Source: CAYSRM01 sp964475205
GTDB taxonomy: Bacteria > Verrucomicrobiota > Kiritimatiellia > UBA8416 > CAYSRM01
Length of the DNA stretch: 40,610 nucleotides
Direction: 5' to 3'
Assembly: GCA_964475205.1 (NCBI GenBank)
Contig: CAYYVQ010000018.1
Location: 1-40,610 of the forward strand
This document shows, piece after piece, positions 17,389 to 26,769 of the stretch. Under the pieces are notes generated by a model. That model did not search any database. It had not been told where the DNA came from and worked only from the letters and a program-made list of their open reading frames with translations. Position numbers and translations under genes: made by a program. How positions within the stretch are numbered: the first letter of the stretch is position 1; each line of letters begins with the position of its first letter.

Positions 17389-20300
17389 ATGAATATAACA
17401 CTAGTGCGTACAATTATTGCTTTCATTGCAATCACAGGCTTTATCACCGATCCGGCCGCTTCCGTTTCGGCAGGAAACCGAAACAGTGAAAAATCAGGAA
17501 AAGTCCGCATGTCCCGCGCATGGACCCAGACACACAAGACCATGACAGCGGCTCACCGCCAAACGGGGTTGAAATATGCAGTAATTACAGGAGAAGGCCT
17601 TTTTAAAGGCGCGGTAGGTCCGTACTCTCCCGGAAAGGAATTGACAGCATCGGAATTGGCCGAAGATTCCGCAGCGGCCGCAGGTATGGAACTGTTGTGG
17701 CACAATGGGGTCGCAATTCTCGCCCCGGAGGGTTTCACACTGGACACGGTTGTTAATCTGACTTCACAGACCGGCGACAATGATCCTTCCAGGCGTCTCT
17801 ATGCGCTCGGCGAACTGGAACGCCTGGAGCATCGCTTCCGCAAAACCACCTGGCCGGGGCGCATGTCAATACTTGAGGTTTTGTCGGACAAGATCGACCG
17901 CCATGCAATGCTGTTTGCCATGGAAGAGGCCCCTAAAGGAAGCCGGACATGGAAGCTTGCGGTAACAGCCCTGGGACGATCGCGCGAGCGCCTGATGGCG
18001 CGCCACCTCTGGCATCCCGTCTGGCAACGAACACCCGGAACAATCGAGATCGGTATGTGGGCTATTGCACGTTCCGGCGATCCATCAGGACGTTGGTCGA
18101 TGAGGAGCCGTGTTCGCGACACATGGACCAATGATCCCTCGCACCGATACCTAGCGGCAATGGCCCAGGGTATACTTAACGGCTCCGGATACCTCAAACA
18201 AGATGCCAAAAGCAATATTGTCGAACACCGTCGGGCAGTGGCGTTCGGACTGGGCTTCTGTGATCGCAACAATGACCAGGCCCTGGAATATTGCCGCCGT
18301 TATTTGAAAGACAAAGACGCCGCCGTCCGTTATCTGGCATGTCGCTCGCTCGCTCGACTCGGCAGTGAAACTGCGTTGACTATCCTGATGGATCTGGCCA
18401 CCGACGATACGGCAACTCTTAGCGATCGGGCTTCAGCGGTTGAGGCGCTGGTTGCCGAAACGCATTCCGAAGGATACAAACTCGCTGAAAAAAAGGCCTT
18501 TGACGATAAAACTGCTCCGTCATTACGCGCTGCGGCAATCCGCCTGCTGGCCGACTCGCCAGAAGATTCCCTGGACAGACGTTTGTTGACCTTAACATCT
18601 AGTGCGCCGCAGCCTGTGCTCATTGCTGCGATTGACACCATTGCAAAACGGGGAACAAGGGAAGGCCTGAGAGCTGCCGCGTCCGTTCTTCAAAACCCGA
18701 ACAAAGATGTGGATCTGGCCCTTGCTGCCATTATCGGTCTTGGCCGAAGTATGGCGCCGGACGCCCGGAAGCCTCTGGAGGCTGTGGCAACCGATCCTGA
18801 ATGGCCGTCTCATGTTCGCCGGTATGCCATAGAAGGATTGGCGCGCCTGGCAAACCGCGCGGGCCAGGAAACAATAGCAGACATAACTCCTGTCTCTTCA
18901 GAAGCCCATAACTGGCTCGCTGCGCGTCTACTCGATCTGAAATCCGGAGCATCCACGATGGACTTGCTTTTGCCGCACCTGACGGGTCCATACCGAACCA
19001 GCGCCTGCGCCGCGGCCGAACGGCTCGGGGAAACCGGATACGGCCCTGCAGTGCGGGAACTGCTGGAAGGCGGAAGCGTTTTTGATAACCATACCCGCAT
19101 GTCGCACATATGGGCGGCCATACGTTCAAAAGGCGACGAGGCGGTCGAGGCGCTTACCGAAGCCGCAGTCCAGCCGCGTCAAAGCATCCGCAGCACAAGC
19201 GCCCGCGCGCTGGGCGGAAGAAGAGGCAGACAGAGGGCTGACGCTGTTGAAGCGCTTCACTTGCTCGCCCGAGACAAACACGCTCGGACACGACAGGGCG
19301 CTCTTGAAGCTCTGCAACTCGTTGGCGATCCAAAATCGTTCGACCTGTTCGCAGACATGGCGTTAAATGACCCGGACCTTCGTGTCGCGCGCGAAGCTGC
19401 CCGCGCATTGCGCCTCCGCGAGTTCAGATCGGCGCCGGGACGGGAGAAGGTTCTCCAGGCTATTGCCGGAACAGAACGGGATCCGGGAGGACTAACAGGC
19501 AATTCACCGTCTGTATCCTCTCAGCAGGACAACAGCTTTGTTCTCCGGACATGGGCCGAACATATTGAGGAAGACCTGGTCGCCAATCTTACTTATGAGT
19601 CATCGCTGTGTTACGATCGGCACAATAAGCGCACCGTGATGTGGGGCGCTCATGGACGCCGCTACGACAGTCCGCAAACCGGTCAGACATGGTTCTTCGA
19701 CGGCGGCGACAGTTTTATGCCCTGGCGCAGGCTTACCGACAGCCGGCATTGGCCGAACGGGCTGTGCCTGGTGCGAGGGACGGCCTACGATGCCGCCAAT
19801 CGCGCCGTAATTAACCCGCATGCCGGCGGCGGCGGCAGTCACGGGTGGCACAACGACCTGCGAAGAGCTTTGGCATATTCTTCACCCTGGATACTGGATG
19901 TGCAAACTGATCAGTGGTATGCAGCCAGGCCGCCCGTAAACCGCACCTTCAGCCCGACACCGGCAAGTCATGATCCTGTGCATGGAGTAACCTGGTGGTG
20001 GCGGGGAAGAATGATAGGTTTCGATGTATACGCTAATGACTGGGTTAAACTCGAAACTCGCGGGCCCGGGCCGTCTTATAAATCTAACAGCGGGGCAGTA
20101 TTCGATCCGAGAACCGGTCGCTTTATTGTTATAGGCAGACATTCAACTTGGGCGCTGAACACCTCCAAAGGAATATGGAAAGATCTCGAGCCCGAGGGCC
20201 CCCATCCGCCCGCATGCCCCATGGTATATGACTCCGCCAACGAAGTTATGCTAGCTTTTCAAGAAAGAGACGATCACGTTGAAGTGTGGGTCTATCACAT

Positions 20301-21408
20301 AGACGAAAACCGCTGGCAGCTTCTGCCGCCGGTCAACCCAAGTCCGCTGGCCGCTACCATATGGGATGCGACTTACGACGAAGCGAATAACGTCGCAATC
20401 ATTTCCGGCACCTGGTCGCGAACAAGCACCGGAGGGCAAGCCCGCCGCGAAACATGGACTTACCGCTACAAGGAAGCGCCGCCGCGGGTAATAGGCTCGC
20501 ACGTTCCCGCCGATGTGCGCTGTGTGACATCCCAAGACGGCAGCGTAACGGTCCGTTGGAAAGCGCCTCAAGAAGGCGAGACAGACCGTTACCGTATCGA
20601 ATGGGGCTACGCGGAAGAACCATGGAAAGTAGACTGGAAATCTGCCGGAACAACAGATGGCAAAACGGATTCATATACCCACAAGCCGCAACAGAGGCGA
20701 CTTGCTTTCTATCGGGTCATAGCTCTCGATAAGGAAGGGCATCTATCGCGGCCCAGCTTTCCCGCTCGCACCGTGCCGCGCATTGTAAGTCATATCTCGG
20801 CAGTCGCTGACAGTGACGGCAAGGTGCATCTTAATTGGACGCCTTCCGCCCAGGATGATGTGACCGGATATCACATCTATCGTCTCAGGATAAAACCGGG
20901 CAATGCCTGGCGCCGACGCTTGCGACCGCGCTGGAAAGACAGCGACCTCCAGCGCCTGACTGAGAAGCCGGCAACCAAAGCCGAATTTGTTGATACCTCG
21001 GCGGCTATAGAGGGTAAGATCAATGCTCTGCACTGGCCTGACAGCTCGGCCTATTCCGTACGCGCGGTTAACCAATGGGGACTCGAAAGCGGCGATTCAC
21101 CAATGACACCCGCCCTGCCCCAGCCTCCCGGACCGGTTCGCATAGTCCCCTGGGCCGACGGCGAGCGTCTGGTGTTCTGGTCGGGCTCGGAAGAACCCAA
21201 TGTCAGAGGCTCTGTTCTGTGGCGGATGGACACATGGCAATCGAGCGCCCCAAGACGCTTACACAGCGGATCGCTTCTGTGCCCGGCATGGCGCGACAGC
21301 GATATTTTCCTCCGAGGCGACCGGCGGCGGTATTACGCAAGCGGTATAGACGCCATGGGGACAGTCGGCATCCCGACCAGCGGAGCATGGAGTCACGGCC
21401 TGCCGTAG
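17389..21408 (+). CDS. Giant secreted HEAT-repeat / kelch-like / FN3 protein
   Basis: About 1339 aa. From the ATG at 17389 a typical signal peptide appears (MNITLVRTIIAFIAITGF, cut near VSA); GGAGG at 17372-17376 precedes it. An earlier ATG at 17347, with AGGG 6 nt before, would add 14 polar residues; either may be used. Domains (by position): HEAT-like helical repeats from about nt 17750 to 19450 (units such as AVRYLACRSLARLG and RQGALEALQLVGD); a kelch/galactose-oxidase-like propeller from about 19590 to 20470 (repeated YD...N..V..GG-type strands such as VFDPRTGRFIVIG); two FN3-like domains (about 20480-20780 and 20790-21110, HLNWTPSAQDDVTGYHIYRL); and a last beta domain. 52 bp after tadC in the same direction. 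Likely surface or periplasmic; link to pili is positional only. Confidence 0.82.
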   Translation: MNITLVRTIIAFIAITGFITDPAASVSAGNRNSEKSGKVRMSRAWTQTHKTMTAAHRQTGLKYAVITGEGLFKGAVGPYSPGKELTASELAEDSAAAAGMELLWHNGVAILAPEGFTLDTVVNLTSQTGDNDPSRRLYALGELERLEHRFRKTTWPGRMSILEVLSDKIDRHAMLFAMEEAPKGSRTWKLAVTALGRSRERLMARHLWHPVWQRTPGTIEIGMWAIARSGDPSGRWSMRSRVRDTWTNDPSHRYLAAMAQGILNGSGYLKQDAKSNIVEHRRAVAFGLGFCDRNNDQALEYCRRYLKDKDAAVRYLACRSLARLGSETALTILMDLATDDTATLSDRASAVEALVAETHSEGYKLAEKKAFDDKTAPSLRAAAIRLLADSPEDSLDRRLLTLTSSAPQPVLIAAIDTIAKRGTREGLRAAASVLQNPNKDVDLALAAIIGLGRSMAPDARKPLEAVATDPEWPSHVRRYAIEGLARLANRAGQETIADITPVSSEAHNWLAARLLDLKSGASTMDLLLPHLTGPYRTSACAAAERLGETGYGPAVRELLEGGSVFDNHTRMSHIWAAIRSKGDEAVEALTEAAVQPRQSIRSTSARALGGRRGRQRADAVEALHLLARDKHARTRQGALEALQLVGDPKSFDLFADMALNDPDLRVAREAARALRLREFRSAPGREKVLQAIAGTERDPGGLTGNSPSVSSQQDNSFVLRTWAEHIEEDLVANLTYESSLCYDRHNKRTVMWGAHGRRYDSPQTGQTWFFDGGDSFMPWRRLTDSRHWPNGLCLVRGTAYDAANRAVINPHAGGGGSHGWHNDLRRALAYSSPWILDVQTDQWYAARPPVNRTFSPTPASHDPVHGVTWWWRGRMIGFDVYANDWVKLETRGPGPSYKSNSGAVFDPRTGRFIVIGRHSTWALNTSKGIWKDLEPEGPHPPACPMVYDSANEVMLAFQERDDHVEVWVYHIDENRWQLLPPVNPSPLAATIWDATYDEANNVAIISGTWSRTSTGGQARRETWTYRYKEAPPRVIGSHVPADVRCVTSQDGSVTVRWKAPQEGETDRYRIEWGYAEEPWKVDWKSAGTTDGKTDSYTHKPQQRRLAFYRVIALDKEGHLSRPSFPARTVPRIVSHISAVADSDGKVHLNWTPSAQDDVTGYHIYRLRIKPGNAWRRRLRPRWKDSDLQRLTEKPATKAEFVDTSAAIEGKINALHWPDSSAYSVRAVNQWGLESGDSPMTPALPQPPGPVRIVPWADGERLVFWSGSEEPNVRGSVLWRMDTWQSSAPRRLHSGSLLCPAWRDSDIFLRGDRRRYYASGIDAMGTVGIPTSGAWSHGLP

Positions 21409-21583
21409 CTCCAGTAGTGTACTACTACAGAATAGCGGAGCGGACCACCGGCTCGCACATGAAGAGCTCATTTTCCGATTACGGGACCTGCGACCGGCAA
21501 GTATCATAGCGCCAAAACAGCGCTACCATATTCCGGCAACTGCCCAGACGGGTGGTATCTTCCCGACCGAATCCGCCTCGCTA
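21409..21583. other. Convergent intergenic gap with short hairpins
   Basis: 175 bp between two convergent genes. I see two small stem-loops, AGTAG-tgta-CTACT near 21412-21425 and TAGCGC-caaaaca-GCGCTA near 21508-21527, neither followed by a T run, so no clear intrinsic terminator. No gene is visible. Confidence 0.4.
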
Positions 21584-24010
21584 TCAATCCTGGAACCCGT
21601 ATTCCAATACAGCCCCTGCCCTTATGTAACCGGCGGATCGAGTATACCATCTATTGCTGTCAGGCAGAAACACGGGAGGTTTTCTTGACTCCGAAAAGCC
21701 CATCCCGAATTTCTTGGCCGCAGTCTTTATATAGTCTGGATTATTCGTGACTCGCCCCACATAGGAATAAAGCCCGGCAAGAAAGATCGGCGCGTCAAAA
21801 TATGTTGACGAATCCAATTCCTTTTCGCATCCCGCTGTCAGAAGCTCCAGCACTTTTGCGTTTCCTGTATGCCGGTGCAGATTGCACAACGGTCCGATCG
21901 CATGGCAGTAAGCCTGGTCTTTCTTCGCGTAACCCTGCCCCTGAAGTTGTCCCAGACCAGGCGAATGCAGATGCGGTCCATGAGATTTCCATTCTCGCAC
22001 AACGTTATTATTGAAAAGTTTCATAGCCTCGTCCAGCCAGCGCTTGTCGGCAGTCAGATCATATGCCGCGCAGAAACTGTTGATTGTATTAGCGTTGGCT
22101 TCCATGTTAACCTTGAGCCCGCCCCCATAGACCTTTTTTTCTTGAATGATTTCCCACGCCCGCACAAGCCCTTCGGCGCTGCGAAGAGAGGCCTCCTTGG
22201 CTTTTTGCTCGCCGGTCAACATATACCAGAGCGCGGGGCCGGCAATAAAAGTGCCGCCCGAAGCATATCCGCCCCCCCTGCCATCCGCATGAAATGAAGG
22301 CCAGACCGTGCCGCTCTGAACCCCGTTCATAATCGGCGGATCACGATCAGACCAGTACTGGTCAATATCAATACGATGCCTCGTCATCTGAAGGGCCAAC
22401 TCAAACGCAGCGGGTTTGCCGTTGCGCAGATATTCATACATCACCAGCAGCGGCCAGTCACCTCTCAGCGATACATGACCCCTGCCCGGTACGCAGATAT
22501 CGCCGAAATCCATCCATCCGTACCAGTAAGTCTGATCGCTATGGTAACCAATATTAAAGCTCTTGGATATCTCGCGGGCCGCGTATATGCCGCCCTCGTC
22601 CTCCGGGTCAACCGCGCGCTTGCTCATGTTCGCGCAATTACTCAGTTTGAAATTGGTAAGCTTGTTGCCCGTATCGACCTTGTCGCTCATAAAGAATTCC
22701 GGCAGGGCCCTGGTTTCGGCGTAATAATCGGCTTTGGCCCTTGGAAACAGAGGACCGTTTAATTCAACCGCGGTCTGAGCTGTCGTCCCACCTGAAAAAT
22801 CCAGGATGAACTCGTGCCCTTTGTGGGCTGAGCCGGGGAGCAGATATTTCCCCTCCCGCACAACTCCTTTGAGACGGCGAAGCCTGAAAGACCTCCTGTA
22901 TCTGCGGTTCTTATTTGTGGGCCGAGGCCATTCACCTTCTTCCGGCCATAGCCAGATTTTCAACCGCTTCCCGCTCTTTTCGATCGCCTTTTCATAATTC
23001 TGCCAGAAATGCCGCACCGCAACATTCAGGCTTCCGTCGTTGCCGCTGAGGCTCACCAGTCCGTCGGTCTGTTTGCCCTGTTTTGCAACTTCCCCGTTAT
23101 GCGTAACAGTGTAGACATAATCTTCCAGCGTAAAATAAGGACTTTTCTCTCCCCTTTTGCAGACTTGCAGGATCTTGAAGTCGCCGGAGCCTTTCGCTCC
23201 TTCGCATTCAGCGGATATCGCGTCTCCAAGCCCAAGCCCGAAATCCAGGCCCATAGCCTCAAAAGCAAACCACTCCGGCTCGACCTTTTTGTGTCCATCC
23301 GCGCCGTGATTCTCAAGCCAGAAATGTACCTTCGCGATCTTCCTGCCCGCAAACAACGTTATGCGCGCGGTGTACTTGAGAAGATCATTGTGAACACCCG
23401 GGAAACCGCCTTTCAAACAGATTACCGCCCGCATGGGACCTGACTCTTCAACAATCACTTCTGAAGGAGCCGAAGCCTGAACCTGTTCGCCGTCAGCGGT
23501 AATAAGAATCGGGCCCAGTCCTTCACCGGTCACCAGCTCCTTGCCATCGACTCTTATTGAGTGCACAAGACCGGGCTTATTCTTGTTGGAAATCCATACA
23601 AGCGGTCCTGTAGAAACGCCTATAGCCTGTTCATTTTCCTTAACGCTCAGCGGCGAAGCCGGTTCAGGGTTTCCGCCCGAATTAGACAGAGTCAACTCAA
23701 TACTCTTTCCAGCGCCCAGTGGAACCTGTGTATCCAGCAGCGCCCAGCGAATCGAGCCGTCGTCCCATGGCACGGTCTTGCGAAACTGAGCGGGTATTGC
23801 CTTTCCGTTCACCGAAACGGTCAATCCGGACACATCTTTAAGTGTGCCCTTCGGGAAAGGCACTCCTCCGGTTACAATTCCTCGCCTGAGACCAACTTCA
23901 CTTTGGTTCACCACCTCCAGGCTCAAGCCTGCCGCCATAGTTTCCAAGGCGGACACACCCATACACAATACAGCAATCAGAACAACACAAACTCTTTTCG
24001 TCATTTTCAT
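21584..24010 (-). CDS. Secreted PL26/YetA-like exo-rhamnogalacturonan lyase homologue
   Basis: 808 aa with signal peptide MKMTKRVCVVLIAVLCMGVS, cut near ETMAA27. The N-terminal region carries GGVPFPKGTLKD, IPAQFRKTVPWDDGSIRWALLD and a beta-rich RIFT-barrel-like fold as in PcRGLX/YetA proteins; the middle is a beta-sandwich (LPGSAHKGHEFILDF); the C-terminal third is helical with GYHSDQTYWYGWMDFGD and an alpha/alpha-toroid look (about 480-800). Known PcRGLX is an exo-lyase releasing sugar from rhamnogalacturonan I; substrate here is unproven. Its ATG overlaps the stop of the GH123-like gene (ATGA, 24007-24010), so it is third in a coupled operon. Family call is from motif memory and should be tested by profile search. 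Confidence 0.72.
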   Translation of the reverse strand: MKMTKRVCVVLIAVLCMGVSALETMAAGLSLEVVNQSEVGLRRGIVTGGVPFPKGTLKDVSGLTVSVNGKAIPAQFRKTVPWDDGSIRWALLDTQVPLGAGKSIELTLSNSGGNPEPASPLSVKENEQAIGVSTGPLVWISNKNKPGLVHSIRVDGKELVTGEGLGPILITADGEQVQASAPSEVIVEESGPMRAVICLKGGFPGVHNDLLKYTARITLFAGRKIAKVHFWLENHGADGHKKVEPEWFAFEAMGLDFGLGLGDAISAECEGAKGSGDFKILQVCKRGEKSPYFTLEDYVYTVTHNGEVAKQGKQTDGLVSLSGNDGSLNVAVRHFWQNYEKAIEKSGKRLKIWLWPEEGEWPRPTNKNRRYRRSFRLRRLKGVVREGKYLLPGSAHKGHEFILDFSGGTTAQTAVELNGPLFPRAKADYYAETRALPEFFMSDKVDTGNKLTNFKLSNCANMSKRAVDPEDEGGIYAAREISKSFNIGYHSDQTYWYGWMDFGDICVPGRGHVSLRGDWPLLVMYEYLRNGKPAAFELALQMTRHRIDIDQYWSDRDPPIMNGVQSGTVWPSFHADGRGGGYASGGTFIAGPALWYMLTGEQKAKEASLRSAEGLVRAWEIIQEKKVYGGGLKVNMEANANTINSFCAAYDLTADKRWLDEAMKLFNNNVVREWKSHGPHLHSPGLGQLQGQGYAKKDQAYCHAIGPLCNLHRHTGNAKVLELLTAGCEKELDSSTYFDAPIFLAGLYSYVGRVTNNPDYIKTAAKKFGMGFSESRKPPVFLPDSNRWYTRSAGYIRAGAVLEYGFQD

Positions 24011-26754
24011 TCTCCCTTCTTCTTGTCGCGCCTTGATAAATTAGGGTTCGGCTGACGGTTTCCATAAGCCTTCGATACTTCTCCGCAAAGATCGAAGAGT
24101 TCTGTGGCGCGATCCTGCCAGCCGGAGCTGATAAACCAGGCTTCGTTTGCGTCGCCGCCCTTGGCAGAGATGTTCACCGTACGGATCCGCTCGTCCACAA
24201 GCGAGCGGCATTTATCATACAAATCTTTGCCGAGAATCTGCGGGCCCTCCGGATCCAGCCAGGCTTTTTCCAGGTACACCCGCGCTTCCACCTGCTGCGC
24301 GGATTCACGGAACATTTCCGACCTCGCGCTGGCAACAGGCCATTTTTTGCCCTTCTTTATAAGAGGAGGCGCCCAGAAATTCATATTAAGCTGTCCCCAT
24401 GCTGATTCAGGATACCTGCCGGCGAGAGTGTGCTTGCCATTCAGAACCTTCCAGAAATCGCCCACAAGGCGGCCCAGTCCCCTGGGACCGTAGCCTGTTG
24501 CTATCTTCGGCCAACGGCCATTGTAGGCGCCAATCCATGTTTCCAGCTTGCACCTGTACTCTGAAAGGGTACTCCTTGAGCCCATCTGCCGGGGATAATA
24601 AGCCATCCATTGCGGATTCGACCATCCGAATGCGCGACCTCTTGATGGATCCGTAGGACCGCACTTGATGCCCCACAGAGCGATAAACATTCCCATATCA
24701 TAGCCCTGCCAGTTCTCACACTTGTAATGCGAATGAATAGCCCATTCAGCGCCGGGAACGCCGTTTGAGATATCATCCATTGCCTGTTTAGTGGGGCGAT
24801 GATCCCCGGCCAGGCCGAACAACATGGAATCTTTCAAACCTCTCTTCTCAAGAACAGGCTGAATTCCATCGGTCAGCTTTTTCCAGAATTCTTTGGCTTC
24901 CTGCGTGCCCCACGAAGGACCCCGGGCATCAGAATATTCACCAGTCTCCGGATCGTAGACTGTATATAGAATGGGCTTGTCATGAATCTTTCCGGCCTGA
25001 CCAGACCCGCCGGCATGTCCCTGGCTGTAAGGCGGTTCCCAACAGTAAAGAATGACTCCAGGCACCTTGCCCATGTGCTTCACAGCCGTGTCCAGGTACT
25101 TTTCAACAATAGTGAAATCAGGTTTGAGCTCAAAGTTCTCGTCGCGAACCCATCTGACCATAGCGTGCTCATTACCGAAATGAGTCCGCCTGATACATGT
25201 TATGTAAAGCGTTTTCCCTGCCATATCGCCGATCAGCTCAAAACTTTTGTCAATCAACGCGAAATGCTCATCCGACCAGAGCGGGACATCGTATGCCATT
25301 GCCAGGGTCTCAGGCGACTGAACAACATCCATATGCGAGACGAATTCCTTCGTTGACGGAAGAGCCCAGTCGCTGACAATCAGCCTTAGGCCCGCTTTGC
25401 GGGGCTTTATGCCGTCTGCAGCTATTGTTGCGGTTCCACTGTACTCGCCGGCAGCGGCATCAGCCGGCACATCAACTGTAAACCACACAGGCAGAACCGC
25501 CCGGTCGTACCTGCCGCCAACCGCAACAGAATCAGGAACAAAATCATCCAGGGTATCAAATGTTCCCTTGTGCCCGTCAGGCTTTCCGTAGCGAACGCGA
25601 ACCGCCGAAGAAGGAATCGTGCCGGCCCCCTTCAGATCGGAAACGGATACTTTCAGGTTCTTTATCGCGCTGTCGTTGCCCAGGACAATCTGGCCTGAAA
25701 ATGCGCCGTTACGCGCTCCATTTATCACAATCGGATTCCTCGACTCGAAAGGATCAGGAAAGTCGTGCACCGTGACCTGCTGGACAATGCTGTGATTCCA
25801 CGTCTGAAAGGCCTTCCCCTCTCCGGGGCCGATATTTCCTTCGACCGCGGCGCCCGGCGTGGCGCTCAGTTCGACAGACTTCAATCCCAGGCGCGTCCAC
25901 CATTGATCCTGGTTAACCGACATCCCTCCCTTGGCTCGCGTCACATGCCGGGTCGCCGGCGTCGGGGCGCGATGAATAGCTATAGCCAAGGTGTTGGCGC
26001 CTTCTTTCAGGCTGCCGGCAGGAATTTTAATATCGGATATCTTGCGGGTCCGGCTTGCCACGCGATCCTTGATAAACTGGGGACGTTGGCTCAACTCTCT
26101 CCTGGTAGTCTGCCGCGACCATGGCAGTGTATAACCGCTGTCCAGGTAATCAGCCTCTTTCGGATATGGAACAGCCGGCGTGGAGAGGTTGACTTCACCC
26201 TTCGGCATGTACTTGCGCGCGACCTCTTTGCCGTTCATGTAAACTACTATCCCGCCGCGAAAATCCATCGAAAGCTTGAGATCACCGGCCGCCGAAGGAT
26301 CTTTCACTCCAAAACTGGCCCGCATAAGGATAAGTTTCCATCCGTCATCCGTCGAAAAGAAGTTTGCCATCATGGGCCCGCGCGTTCGACACCAGCCGCC
26401 ATCGTTAAAGTCGGGCTTCATCCATTCAGGAGATGTGTCGGAAGGTACGGTGTTCACCTTGTCTTCCGGCACGACTTTTACCCACCAGCGATTTGTTGGA
26501 AGAGTCGGCTCCCCATCGTGCGCCTTGAACCAGCTATGAATTCTGGTAGAGTTTTCAAAGTTGTTTTTCACGCTGCCGTATACGATCTCACCGTCCGGCT
26601 TCACCAGCTCCTCAGTTTCCCTTACCAAGCGAAAACGCCATAACGTCTTATTGTTTAAGATAATGTTTCCGCTACCGCCTTCCTTTTCCTCCGCCTTCAC
26701 AACCCCGGGCAGAAGCCACATTACAGCCAATACTGATATAATAATTCTACGCAT
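24007..26754 (-). CDS. Secreted GH123/DUF4091-like glycoside-hydrolase-fold protein
   Basis: 915 aa, signal peptide MRRIIISVLAVMWLLPGVVKA cut after Ala22. A jelly-roll-like N-terminal part (about 90-290, with SMDFRGGIVVYMNGKEVARK, typical of carbohydrate-binding galactose-like domains) precedes a beta-sandwich with AVLPVWFTVDVPADAAAGEYSG split at about 395-420, which is the signature edge of the DUF4091/GH123 N-domain, and then a TIM-barrel-like region (about 440-790) with HMDVVQSPETLAMAYDVPLW and GVILYCWEPPY. Catalytic residues cannot be fixed by eye; GH123 uses Asp-Glu substrate assistance. AAAGGAAAAAG before the ATG at 26754; 15 bp after the transglutaminase-like gene. Likely degrades glycan together with the PL26-like protein. 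Confidence 0.7.
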   Translation of the reverse strand: MRRIIISVLAVMWLLPGVVKAEEKEGGSGNIILNNKTLWRFRLVRETEELVKPDGEIVYGSVKNNFENSTRIHSWFKAHDGEPTLPTNRWWVKVVPEDKVNTVPSDTSPEWMKPDFNDGGWCRTRGPMMANFFSTDDGWKLILMRASFGVKDPSAAGDLKLSMDFRGGIVVYMNGKEVARKYMPKGEVNLSTPAVPYPKEADYLDSGYTLPWSRQTTRRELSQRPQFIKDRVASRTRKISDIKIPAGSLKEGANTLAIAIHRAPTPATRHVTRAKGGMSVNQDQWWTRLGLKSVELSATPGAAVEGNIGPGEGKAFQTWNHSIVQQVTVHDFPDPFESRNPIVINGARNGAFSGQIVLGNDSAIKNLKVSVSDLKGAGTIPSSAVRVRYGKPDGHKGTFDTLDDFVPDSVAVGGRYDRAVLPVWFTVDVPADAAAGEYSGTATIAADGIKPRKAGLRLIVSDWALPSTKEFVSHMDVVQSPETLAMAYDVPLWSDEHFALIDKSFELIGDMAGKTLYITCIRRTHFGNEHAMVRWVRDENFELKPDFTIVEKYLDTAVKHMGKVPGVILYCWEPPYSQGHAGGSGQAGKIHDKPILYTVYDPETGEYSDARGPSWGTQEAKEFWKKLTDGIQPVLEKRGLKDSMLFGLAGDHRPTKQAMDDISNGVPGAEWAIHSHYKCENWQGYDMGMFIALWGIKCGPTDPSRGRAFGWSNPQWMAYYPRQMGSRSTLSEYRCKLETWIGAYNGRWPKIATGYGPRGLGRLVGDFWKVLNGKHTLAGRYPESAWGQLNMNFWAPPLIKKGKKWPVASARSEMFRESAQQVEARVYLEKAWLDPEGPQILGKDLYDKCRSLVDERIRTVNISAKGGDANEAWFISSGWQDRATELFDLCGEVSKAYGNRQPNPNLSRRDKKKGE

Positions 26755-26769
26755 ATCTTTTTCCTTTCT

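Noticed and set aside
25765..26643. 292-codon plus-strand frame
   Set aside because: Antisense to the GH123-like gene, which has signal peptide and domain support.
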